DNA of 64,000 nt, from NCBI RefSeq assembly GCF_000150955.2, contig NC_011675.1:148827-212826 (forward strand), read 5' to 3'. The position numbers were made by a program, and so were the translations under genes. Under the pieces are notes generated by a model. It made no database searches, had not been told where the DNA came from, and worked only from the letters and a program-made list of their open reading frames with translations. Each line of letters opens with the position of its first letter. The first letter of the stretch is position 1. Shown here in pieces: positions 1 through 11,300 of this stretch. Source of the stretch: Phaeodactylum tricornutum CCAP 1055/1 (taxonomy: Eukaryota; Bacillariophyta; Bacillariophyceae; Surirellales; Neidiaceae).

Positions 1-36
1 GACTATTTACAGCACTCGATCGCTCGCGTACACATC

Positions 37-1974
37 ATGACTGGAATGAGCCTTCTTCCCTCGCCAAGTATTCAGCTTGCGCGGTCTCTTCCTGTCGGTA
101 TTGATGATTTGAAAGATATGTCTGCGTTTGATCTCTTCCAGTCACAACTCGAATCCAACTCGACCGAAGCCGAAATTGACGCCATGAAGCGTTTAGCCGT
201 TGTTGCCATTACTATGGGAAAAGATGACGCCCAAGCTACGCTCATACCCTATCTAACACAGATAGGTACCGCGCAGCCGCTTCCTTCGGACGAACTCTTG
301 CTTATTCTCGGACAGGAACTGCCCGCCGTCGCCAAGTTCATCGGCCCCGCTTGTGTTGTGGACTTTTTGCCCCTTCTCGAACGTCTCGCCGCGGTAGAGG
401 AAACAGTCGTTCGCGATCAAGCCGTCGTGGCGCTGTGCGAACTCCTTGGACAGGCAGGGACCGGGCTGGACGCCATTCCCTGGACGGCACTCGCCAAACG
501 TTTGGGCTCGGCTGACTGGTTCACCGCCAAAGTCTCCGCTTGCGGCGTCGTAGCTTCTATTCTCCAACTCAATAACAGTAATTCGGAAGAGTTACTCGCG
601 CTTTACAAAGATCTCTGTCAGGACGAGACACCCATGGTGCGGCGGGCAGCAGCCAAGCATATTGGCAAAGTTCTCGGTGTCGCTGGGTACGAGCAACGTG
701 ATTTTTGCACCGCCACCTTGCCCGTACTCTGTCGGGACGAACAAGACTCGGTCCGACTCTTGGCGATCGGGTCCTTGGCCGATGCGGGATCCAGCTTTTC
801 TGTGCATCCGTCGTGGACTGCCACAAATTGGTTGCCCTTGGTCAAGGACGGATCCACCGATATGAGTTGGTACGTGTAAAAAAGCAGAGAGAGCTCGCCT
901 TGCAGCGTATGCAGCCCTCCCAATGGTCGCTTTCCCTGTCTCACCGTTTGTGATTTCTTGACTCGTAGGCGTGTGCGAAACAATTTGGCCAAGAATTTCG
1001 CCAACGTTGCCAACAACCTTGGTTTTCAAAACGATCCTGACCAGCAGACCGAGCAAAGTGTCGTTATGGCTTGCTTCGTGGCTCTCTTAATGGACTCGGA
1101 AGCGGAAGTCCGAGCGGCCTCCGTCGGTCACCTTTCCAAAATGGTGTCTTGGGGCGGAGCGACTCACTTTTCGAGCCATCTCCAATCCTTGTTGCCGGCG
1201 TTAGCCGACGATGTGGTCATGGAAGTCCGCAGCAAGTGTGCTCTCGCACTCATGAGCGCCGCGCACAGCGGCGTCCTCGATGATGCGGTCATTCTCCAGA
1301 GCTTCGGTCCCTTGCTCGAAAGCTTTTTACAAGACGAATTCCAAGAAGTCCAGTTACAAGTATTGACCAATCTCGACAAGATTGCACATTTGCTGCCCGC
1401 ACTGTCGGGCGTTGTGACCAGTTTGCTGCAAATGTCCAAGGCCAGCAATTGGCGCGTACGGGAAGCCGTCGCCCGGCTTTTGCCGCATTTGGCCCAAACT
1501 CGTGGGCTCGACTTTTTTGCCAATGTTCTTTTGGAGCCCGCTTGGTTGACTCTCCTACTGGACCCGGTCGCCACTGTCCGCAATGCCATTGTCCGCGGTA
1601 TGCCATTGTTGGTAAGCGCAACCGGGGAAGAATGGTTGACGTCCAAATTGATACCGGAGCACGTACAAATTTTCAACCAAAATTCATCGTCCTACCTCAT
1701 TCGTATGACAATTATACAAGGTCACGTGGAAGCAGCCGTGGCGCTGAAGGATGGCCCCCTGTGGAATGAATTAATGGTGCTGCTACTGCGCGGCCTCAAT
1801 GATCGCGTTCCCAATGTACGCATGGTGGCAGCGCAAGGCCTGGCTCAAGTTATGCGTGAAGGCGATTCAAGTGTGATCGAAGCTAAGCTCCGCCCTGCGT
1901 TGGAGAAGCGGTTGCAAGAAGATAATGATGAGGATTGCCGGCGTTGTATTTCTCTAGCTCTGGAAGTGGAATAA
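37..1974 (+). CDS. PR65: Protein phosphatase 2A 65-kDa scaffold subunit A
   Basis: HEAT-repeat scaffold that holds the PP2A catalytic (C) and regulatory (B) subunits. The translation is a continuous run of about 15 helical HEAT units. Typical PR65 strings are visible, such as PMVRRAAAKHIG, SEAEVRAASVGHL and NWRVREAVARLLPHLA. Two exons: 37-869 and 969-1974. The intron 870-968 (99 nt) starts GTACGT and ends TCGTAG, and splicing restores an SWRVR unit by joining tg and g into one Trp codon. The spliced product is 612 aa, close to the roughly 590 aa of animal and plant A subunits. The ATG at 37 is used; a second in-frame ATG lies at 49. Cytosolic and nuclear housekeeping role is known for the family; exon borders are read from sequence. 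Confidence 0.93.
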
Positions 1975-2267
1975 CGTCGATCATTCTATGTGGCGAAGAC
2001 TCGCCAAGCTGGTATACACAAAAAGAGGAGTCCCATGTCACAATAGCCAGACGCATTTATGGTACACCTACAATTGTGTAATAAGATGAAAGGTGATTAT
2101 TTTACAATAGCGTATTGTTTTGGGTGTTGCGCTGTGCCCCAAATGTTACCTCTAGGTACAAAATGCAGGTTCTGGATTTTCTCTGAATCGATTCGACAGC
2201 AATATTTGTTAATCCTCAAACTGGTGCCAGGAGGCGTTGAAGGATTGTTTCACAGATAAATTGCTTT
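1975..2267. other. Intergenic region, convergent 3' ends
   Basis: AT-rich spacer between the converging PP2A-A gene and the CHI-like gene. Short ORFs here show no recognisable composition. I see no further feature. Confidence 0.5.
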
Positions 2268-5200
2268 TTACAGAAAATAGCTCAGGCTTTTCTTCTTCAA
2301 AGGTGAAGCCTGCTCTTCGCGTACGGGAGGGTCTACGGATAAAGACGGCCGCAAGACACCTCTTGCTCGCGAGAAGTCTATGTTACTTTGGGACGGATAC
2401 TCCGATTCGCGGCGGAGGCGCCTTCTTTCTTCAGAGGCTAACCTTCCTTTACTTGCATCGTTAATCTTTTCTTCTTCTTCGGTGTCGTCCTCTGTAGCGT
2501 CGCTATCCGAATCTGAGAGATCCCGCACAATGCAGTGCTTCCTGACAACCAGTTTGGTACGTGTCGCGTATGAACCAGGGAAGCTGACGATGAAGAGCAG
2601 CAAAAGGTAAAGGTGCACCAGAGCCAAAAAGACTTTGCGCGTCATGTTAGTAGCAGGATGTATTACCATGGGTCCGATTTCGTCAGGCGCGTAGTACACC
2701 TCCCCAAACCATCGGGATAAAGGGTATCCAAATGCGCGACCTTGCGATACTTTCCGTTGAGGTTCAGCTTCCTCTGGAGGCGTCATAATCTTTACCCCAA
2801 CCCAGTCAGAAACGGTCTGGATAGCATCTTTGTCTTGCGTAAAAAGCCTCACAAAGGTTGTCGGAGCAGTTTTCATTAAATATGGTAAGGCTTTGAGTGT
2901 CTCAGGGAGAGCCACTGTGAACTTAATCATAGCATCCTTCCGTCGATCCACCTCCTTAGCAACATTTTGAGCTGCGTCGCTGAATGTCTTGGCTGTGTGC
3001 AATGCATGGCCTGTTGCTTCCGATGCCCCGTGTTGTGCCATACAAACCAGAGCGTGGGATTGGGACGAAATAAATTCGAAAACTCCACCAATGATCTTAA
3101 TGACAGCGTTCGCCGTGTCAGGTGATTTGGCAGTTCCCTGGGGCATAGAGAACCCTTTAACTTGTGACAAAGGAGCCAGCAAAAAAGGGAAGCCCTCTAC
3201 GGCATGGTCAACAAAGTCTGTAGACATTGGATCATCCTGCCGGAAATACTCGTAAAAGATTGCTTGAGCGATGTCGGGTCGCTGGAATGTCTCCATCAAT
3301 CGACGGTTCAATCGTACCTTTTATGAAGAACCAAAGCGTGTGAGCCAAGATGCACAACGATATATATCAACAATCTCGGATTCGCTGATAACTACGTACC
3401 TCCAAGTCTCCATTTTTCCGCCAAGTGAATGCTAGCTCGGTACCGCGCGCACAACAGTCGGCATCTGCCTGATACTCGGGTGGTGCTACTTGAGAACAGC
3501 TGCAGCGTGACGGATTATTTGGACTCTGAATTAAAGCCAATGTTTCTTGGTTGGCCGGTCGAGGCTGAATGCTCGAATTGATAAGAAGATGCTTGGCCTC
3601 TTCAGTCAACATCTTCCAGTCGGCATGTAAACTATTTCGAATCGTTTCTGCTGCAAGCTGCATATTGGTTTTGATCATGAGCGTTCGCTCGAAACTACCA
3701 CGGTCAGGACTTTCAGGGCTCTGCATATGCCGTAAATGCTCGTAAAAATCAGGTCGTTTCCGTAGCTCGGCTGTCGACAAGGCAGCGAAGGGTTCAAAAA
3801 CATGGTTTGATGAGAGGACATCCCGTTTGGAAACATAGTAAGCGATGCCGTAAACCTTGACAACAAACTTTTTGTACTGCCCCACACCCATGAGGGTATG
3901 TCGGCCCTTTTCTTTCCTATCGTGGCCGAGGTAGCCACATAGATCCGTTTGATACTCCAAGCCAGTATGGGGATCTGTCCAGACATCATTTTTTGATGCA
4001 GCAATGTAGGGATGAATCTGAATAGGACGGGTTTTGTAGGACACCGATGCCTCCCTGTCAGTAATTCGTCGCGTCAGCGAGGCCTTTCCGTTCCGTTCAT
4101 TCCTTTTTCTGGATTTGTCATTGAAAGTTGAATAATCATGCTGGCTATTGCCGAGCAAGAGAATAGGATTGGTGTCACGCAAAATGTTTAAGGGCCCTCC
4201 ATATCTCTGCCTACCATTGTTGGTTGATGGGTCTAACCGACGATTTTGAGTAGGAATCACCGGACTGTGTTGTCGTGATACAGGAAAAAATTTCAGCGAT
4301 ACTGACGGATGCTCGTCACCATCCGCTGATGCCCGTGATGTGGGCATAGCTAGCGTTGAAGTCATTGTCGGGCTTGCTGGTGAAGGTGTCGGCGGCGTAT
4401 TCACATCCCCATTCTTGGCATGCACCGCACGGTACCTTACCATTATCATGTTGACCGGACGTCGAGGTTGGACTGGAACATCGACGGAAGTTGACGACAA
4501 CTTTGATTGCAGTTTCTGGTCGATACAGGACGCCAGTACTGTTTCGGCTGTGACAGCGCCGGTTGCATCATGCACTCCTCGGTAGAGGCATGGTGGTGCA
4601 CCAGTTTCCCGGCTAGATAGCGATCGAAGCGTCCCATCGGTGTCCACCGTCCAAGCGGATTGAGAAGCAAATTCACTTTCACAAGGCTTAACATCGACTA
4701 CAGAAGGCTGCTGGAGACCGCTATCACTACCGTCGCTATCTCTAGCCCTGCCCCGAGTATTTACGAGACATTCCAGCGGGGGCATTACTTCCTGACGGCG
4801 ACGTTTCCACCATCTTCGAGAGGACTCCGACTCTCTCTTTGTGAGACCTTGATGCTGGCTATCGCTGGTGAAGCGCTCATTGACCTCCGGGATTTCTGTC
4901 TCTACAACTTGAAAGACAACTACGTTGTCTTCGTCGTTGAGTATAGTTTCTTGAACGCCAAATATCCCCATTCTCAGCTTAGCTTTCCTTCTCTTTCTTC
5001 TAAGCACAAACCAGAGTGTTGCGTCCCCGCATTCAGTAAAATGTCCGGTTGGACCTAGGCATAGCCCATCTTGTTGATCCTGCAACCATACCGGTTCCGT
5101 TTCCGAAACAACATCGTCTAGTCTCAGATGCTCGAGTACGATAGGCCATGGATGAACCCCTACAATTCCTGATTGGGAAGTCTTTCCCCCGCTGTTATAG

Positions 5201-5292
5201 TCTTTGCTATTGGTGTGTAACGGAAAATAGTGCTGCTGACAACCGATCAAGTGCAATAGCACCATGAACAATCGACTCGATCGCGTTCTCAT
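2268..5292 (-). CDS. Large membrane protein with chalcone-isomerase-like domain
   Basis: Two exons on the minus strand: 5292-3400 and 3317-2268. The intron 3399-3318 (82 nt, GTACGT..AAAAG) joins NGDLE to VRLNRRLMETF, giving 980 aa. Residues 1-20 look like a signal peptide. A low-complexity region follows and contains a Cys-rich patch (GLCLGPTGHFTECGDATLW). Residues about 430-735 resemble the CHI-like fold: GVGQYKKFVVKVYGIAYYV, then FERTLMIKTNMQLAAETI, then the ELAFTWRKNG strand and FYEYFRQDDPMS. A hydrophobic helix (VFLALVHLYLLLLFIVSF, about residues 857-877) is followed by an acidic then Arg-rich tail. CHI-like proteins often bind fatty acids rather than making flavonoids; no catalytic claim is made. 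Function unknown, and the CHI assignment is by pattern only. Confidence 0.62.
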
Positions 5293-6324
5293 GCTAGGGT
5301 GTCAGCTTGTGGGAAATATAGATGATAGCAGATAGCAGGTAGTAGCAAATTTGGGAAGAAGTAGCTATCCAGACCAGAATGATGATCCTCGTGCAGAGGT
5401 ATTTGAGAAAAAGGAAATCTCCAGCTTGAACACGAGAAACAGAAGTGCTTGTCTTTCGGATCAAGAAGGGCAGATTTACCTGCCAGCTTCGGCACTTCTC
5501 TTTGCCGAGGGGAAGCTACTTAAGCTGGCAGACGGCTTTGTTCAAGAGACGCAGGGATCAATGGAAACAAATCACCCTTGTTCCTGACAAGATCGAGTCC
5601 TCCAGTGGCGTGTGGCTTAAGCACAGACCTGCTCACTTCTTGAGAGGTAGTTGGTCGCTTGTTTGGAAAGGAGAGAGGTGGGATGCAAGGTGTCTATTTT
5701 TGGTTGTCGTGGGCGTCCGTCGTGTTACTCTGCTAATGTGTATTCGGCAGTTGTTGAAGACGTCTTCTACTTTTACTCGTACTCTGGGATTCGCTTGAAC
5801 AGTACAAGCAACCGATGTTGTAAATATTTACAGCGTACGTACCCGTTATTGATGCAGGACCTCGTGGGTTGGCGTCTCACTCTTAGCCAATCACGACTTC
5901 CCATTTGGAGGTTGACTTTCCGGGTGCGTGCGAAACGCTACGTGGTAATGGGACGCTCCTGCGAAAGTCACCCAATCGAAGCGCTTGGCTTATCGAACGA
6001 CATCGGCGTGTATACGTCAGGGTCGCTCAGCCATCAAGATTCACAGTCAGTTCCATTCCCACACCTAAACCTACGAGCCTCACAGTGAGAAAAGAATCAG
6101 ACTTGTGTCGTTTCCCTGCGCTTTGTCACAGTCAGTCAGTGAGAGATCGCCATTCGCGCCCTCCAGTTATTGCCGGCCCCAGCGTACATATTTCCCTCGT
6201 AGAGTGAAGCAGCTTAGGATCAAAGTTCTTTTTCTCGAGAAGACAAGGGAGTAGTAAAACACCCTTTCTGTTTGGTGCTGCTGGATTTGTTCTTTGTCAG
6301 CTCCTTCTCGGTCGCTGTACCTAA
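5293..6324. other. Intergenic region between divergent genes
   Basis: About 1 kb separating the divergent CHI-like and VOC genes, presumably holding both promoters. One ACGTCA half-site lies at 6014-6019. ORFs on the plus strand (for example 5445-5798) show no protein-like pattern. No gene seen. Confidence 0.45.
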
Positions 6325-7665
6325 ATGATGCCGAAAAAAACGTCGTTGCTGTCTCGATTCACTTTTGCTCTGGTTGAGATCTCTCTCTATTCTTTCCTGC
6401 TAGAATCCACCCTCCTTCCCGTTGCTTCCTTCACAACAACGACAACCCTGCTGTATACTTCTGGTAAAACCGATATAGTTGGATTTCCCGTTGCATCCAC
6501 ACTATCCTTCTCCTACCGACGTTCTCAGACTTGCAGGGCATCTGCGGAGAGCGCCGGGAATCAACAGCAAACAGGCGAAGTGCCTCTGGAAAACTTTCGT
6601 CAGATGGTCTCATCGTCAATCGTAGCACCAACGTCGATGCCCGTCGATCGCTCAACACTGACTTTACTCGAACATGTAAATCTGAACGTTCCATCACAAG
6701 AGTACGTCTTGCCCTTTTACTTTGATTTGCTGGGATGTGGCATGGACCCTCGCAAGGCGGAGAACCTAGCACCCGATGCCCCAAAGAAAACCTTGTGGGC
6801 CAATTGTGGAGCCTCGCAATTCCATTTGCCTTACGGTGCTACCCCGCAACGGATTCCGGGACATATCGGATTGCGATACGATAGTCTGGACGGACTACGT
6901 TCGCGGTTAGTGGAACAAACAGCCTTGCGCGATGCAAACAAGAAAAACGAAGATGAGGACACGAAAGACCCTATCGTTAGGGATGTAGCCATGGGGGTTG
7001 ACTTCCGGACGGGACATGAATACATCAAACTGGTGGATCATTACGATAATGTCTTTTATTGTAGGGCTGGTGGCAGTGTCGTCGATTTTCGTTGGCAGCA
7101 ACCCTTTATTCGAGCATCAGAGACGAATGCTTGGGATAACGTGGCGACCAGATTTGGAATGGACGAGACTGATTGCCGGGGCCTGGATTACATTGAATTC
7201 AAATGCCCACGGGGTACCGCCGAAAAGATTGCCTTGTTTTACGATTCCGTCTTGGACGCCACTACGAGCGTTATAACGGACGACGAAGGTCATAATCCCA
7301 CCCAGGTCGCGATTATTGCATTTGGTCATATCCAGGCCAACGGAAAGGCCGACCAGTCATTGATCTTTCGCGAGACAGACGAGACCTTACCTCCCTACGA
7401 TGGCCATCACGTGGCCATGTATATTGGCGAAAATGCTGCCGACTTTGATCAGGCGTTCAAGAATGCCAAATTGGCCAATGTCGTCTGGGTTAATCCACGC
7501 TTCAGTGATAAAGCCGATACTTTAGAGGGTGCAAGGCATTGGAAACAATTTCGCTTTAAGAATATTGTGGACATGGAGACTGGCGAAACAATTTTTGAGC
7601 TGGAACATGAAATGCGATCCATTGAGCACGAGGCCTGGCCTGGACCACCATTAGCAACCTCATGA
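6325..7665 (+). CDS. VOC/glyoxalase superfamily protein, probably plastid-targeted
   Basis: Single-exon protein of 446 aa. The N-terminus is hydrophobic (about residues 10-34) and ends in a VASF junction before a Thr/Ser-rich stretch, the layout of a diatom bipartite plastid presequence. The mature part carries two vicinal-oxygen-chelate-like modules. The first starts near residue 113 (LLEHVNLNVP, then FYFDLLGCGMDP). The second starts near residue 288 (GLDYIEFKCPRGTAEKIALFYDSVL). VOC folds bind a metal with paired His/Glu residues and act in lactoylglutathione lyase, dioxygenase and related reactions. Which reaction applies here cannot be read. Length and domain order fit other algal VOC proteins of unknown function. 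Confidence 0.7.
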   Translation: MMPKKTSLLSRFTFALVEISLYSFLLESTLLPVASFTTTTTLLYTSGKTDIVGFPVASTLSFSYRRSQTCRASAESAGNQQQTGEVPLENFRQMVSSSIVAPTSMPVDRSTLTLLEHVNLNVPSQEYVLPFYFDLLGCGMDPRKAENLAPDAPKKTLWANCGASQFHLPYGATPQRIPGHIGLRYDSLDGLRSRLVEQTALRDANKKNEDEDTKDPIVRDVAMGVDFRTGHEYIKLVDHYDNVFYCRAGGSVVDFRWQQPFIRASETNAWDNVATRFGMDETDCRGLDYIEFKCPRGTAEKIALFYDSVLDATTSVITDDEGHNPTQVAIIAFGHIQANGKADQSLIFRETDETLPPYDGHHVAMYIGENAADFDQAFKNAKLANVVWVNPRFSDKADTLEGARHWKQFRFKNIVDMETGETIFELEHEMRSIEHEAWPGPPLATS

Positions 7666-8384
7666 GCAACATCACCGCTGCCGTCCAATTTCTAGAGCAA
7701 ATTTTTCAAGAAAGATTACAGCAACCTTTGGAAGCATGCAGCAATGCCAGACGACTGCACGTACATGCCTGCAACTTTCAGATTTTTACACCTTGGTGAC
7801 GAGCGAGGCAAATTTTTCGTCCTCCTTGTGTAGCAAGAAACGAAATCGTTCGTCGTGGCACTATGAAAAACTTGACAAGCACTACAGTAAAGTCTTGTCA
7901 ATAATTTATGCACTCACTTTCGCTTTAGTGGGCGTCCCTTTAATGATCTATTAATCAGCCAATCTTTGGAGCGTTTCCCCGATTTGCAACCATTTCCTGG
8001 GTTTCGGAGACAATGGCCGAAAATCCAAATGATGTAAATAGATAATGTAAACGATGATGTCTTGGGTTTCGGTCACGATCACACCGTCGGTACCCTTCGT
8101 CTTTATTGATGTTCCTCTTTTGTGTCGCTGGTCTTTCATTTATAGCTTAGGTATTCGGTGACATTTTATTTACGACCGAAAGTAGATGGCGATCGAATTC
8201 AAGGTTCCATTTTGGAATTCGCATACCAATCAGCAGCGCGCTGCCAAAATTACGATTCCTCTCCGTTGTCTGTTCAACAGATTCTGTGCTCTCACTGTCC
8301 ATACAATCGAGCTATTGGAATCTATTTTTGTTCTGGAAGGGTTGCATTGCATTCACTGGAATCACTTGGCGATGCACGTTCGCC
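7666..8384. other. Intergenic region
   Basis: Follows the VOC gene and precedes the MLO-like gene on the same strand. It contains short unsupported ORFs (for example 7736-7954) and is fairly AT-rich around 7860-8160. The open frame of the MLO-like gene extends back to 8286, but that extension looks non-homologous. No gene recognised. Confidence 0.45.
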
Positions 8385-11300
8385 ATGTGGCCCAGTGATG
8401 AATCATCGACCATGTTGTCGCCGTCGTACCAACACGGTGAAATCGACGGCCCCGGCAATGCAAGTAAGGAAACCGTTTACAGCTACGATCGGCGCGATCG
8501 ATTTTTAGCCGCGCTTCCTCCGGGATCGCAGTCCCTGAGATCGGATTACAGCATATTATCCGTCTCCGTCATGACCCTCGGGCTTATCATGGCCGTTGAG
8601 GTGTTCCGACACCGATTGGATCACGCAGCCGTGGGTCGACCTTTTTTCAAGGCCGTCTTAGAGGGTGTATACGCGGAATGTAAGTGCCGGGCGACCTTGT
8701 GCATACAGTGTCATAGATGTTCACCTAGCTCACATCCAACCCATGTCCTTTCTCAATCCTCCACTCGCGATGCAGTGTCAACTTTGGGCCTGGTGGAACT
8801 GTTTATTTGGCTGTTACTTTCCTACTGGGACGACATCAACATTGCTAAAGAGAAGGTTTTTGCCAAGGTTCATTTCACCTTGTTCTACACCGCTATTTTC
8901 AATGCGTTTCAAACGGTGATTGTCGCTTTTTTTACGACGCGAATTTCTCAAAGAATGTGGGTGCAGACGGAAACTTTGGAATTGAATCACTATGTGGAAA
9001 TTCGTGAAGAGTTTGACCGTGTACGAACGAAGCTCAACGGTTTGCGAAACCTCAAGGGGCGAAACGAAGAAAGGAACAACAATGAAGACAAGAGCAGCAA
9101 CCTTCCAAAGCTCACAACGGGGGAGTTTGTTTTTGAATTGAGTCGTCGTAGCTTCCATGATCTCTGGCTGAGCATTGTCGATCGTGTTCGGTATCCGCAC
9201 TTGAAAGCGCGGTACAACCAATTACTGGTCCAAGTACGGTTCCATGAGCTGAGAGTACATTTTTTGCAAAGCTACAATTTGCCATTAAAATTCAAGGTTT
9301 CCGACTATCTGGTACGCAGTGAGAAACACGTTTTAATCAAATTAGTTCACGTGTCGACGGTGGCTTGGCTTTTGCTGACCGCATCAATCAATCTGCTTTA
9401 CTTTATCATGGGCATGATCACTTGGAAGACGGAGCAGCCTTCTCTTATTGGCACTTCATTCATTTGGTTGTTTTTCCTGAGCATGGGTCTTTTCATTGTT
9501 ATTTCGTTTGCATTGTACAACAAAATGAAGGCTATTTTTAAAACGATCATGTTTGAGAAGACGCTATGGGATGTACGCGACAGCAATGAGATTGAGGAAG
9601 AACTCGCTGAGCACCAGAGACGCTTATTCTGGGGCGGTGACCCTGCATTTGTGATCGCTTCTATTCAGTTTATGCAATTTGGATATGCTGTTGCTCTGGC
9701 TGTGGTTTTGATTTTTTGGGAAACCATCAACGATGGCGGCCTGAACATGGGATCATACCTTATTTCAATTTTTGCGTGCTATTCCATTTTTGTGGCTGTC
9801 GCAGCAGAGATCCTGCCTCGTTATACTCTTTGTACTAGTCTTGGACAGTTGGTAGATCGTCGACGTCTTGATGAAGCTATTGCCTTGTATCATTTGGAAG
9901 AAGAGAAGCAGAAACAATTGCGCGAGGCATTTGAAATTGATCTTTTGTTCAAAACCGACTCAACGGTTCTAGAGGACTCGAGCACACTGAGTCACGTCTA
10001 TCCCAACAACCAGATCAAATCTGGACCAATCATTGCAAATTTAGTCAAACTAGATACAGAGTCTCTGCGCGAGAAACTTCCTGAAACTGAACGCGAACAG
10101 CTAAGTCGTAGAGAACAGCAAAGGAAAAATAGGAGGTTGAATCGGAGAAAGGCCGTTTCAGATGGTGTTGCCGCGATGGCGGGTATGAAGCGTCCTTCGA
10201 AACGATCTATGGATGACTCGGAGATACCATCTACAACAAAGAGCCAGGGCTTTCTCTTTCGAGAATCAACATCAACAGTATCTGGAGAGTCATCCAAGAA
10301 AGACGGAAAGAGTCTCACCAATAATACACGCGTGGAACGCGCAGCCCAGCGTAGACGAATGCGACACCAACGACGGAAGTCGGTATCGGATGGAGTGGCA
10401 GCCATGGCATGGAATGCATCGACTATTAACGAAGATGAAGCGACACCTGACGAAGGCAACACACGAATTCCGTTCCTGGTCTTTGACGACAACGATGCCG
10501 CAAGTACAAGCTCAGCGCTAAGCGGTGCAGCACCGGATATACCTTTGAATAGTCTCCCTCCGATACACGAAAAGTCTTCAGACATTGATGCAAGAATTGA
10601 CAATAGCTTTAGGACTGAGAAAGACGTGCAGTCTGTAAGTGCAGTCTCTGTAGCTTCGAACCAAGGGCAAACATATGATATTGATTCCACCGCCTCAGAA
10701 GATGGACACAGCGACGTCGATGACGTACCTAAAATTGATCCTCTTGTTCTCAAACGAGTAGCAGCTGGTCTACGCCAGAAACCTCTTCCTACTTTTCACG
10801 AGAGAATTCGTGAATACTTCCTGAGCAAGCGGTATAAAGTTATCAGTAATGTGTTTGGGACGATGATCGCCTTTTTTTTCGTGGGGGAAAGAGTGGAGCG
10901 GTGAGTCTGCGAAGGTGCTTGTGATCAAGATAGGAGCCCCTTGAGATTCTTACACTGATTCTCAATAAATTTGCTGGCAGATTCTTACACACGGACAACG
11001 TTGTTAGCGATGATTTTGTGTCATTCGATTTTGACAACGCGATAAGCTTCTGGGCCCTTACTTTTTGGTTCATAATGTTCCAACTGAAAAATGTCCTTGT
11101 TTTCTATACATTTCGGCCGCGCAAAGGTTTGACTACAAACAAAGAGCGAATGCTAATTACTGCTGCTCTCATTGATTGCGTGCTTACGTCAGTTTGCTTG
11201 GTTGTCCTATTCGTTGCGGAAGCCCAGCGATGCTGCCACCCAATTGTAAGCCCCACACGCATGCTAGCGGAAAAAGATACCACATTCGACAGCGACTATG

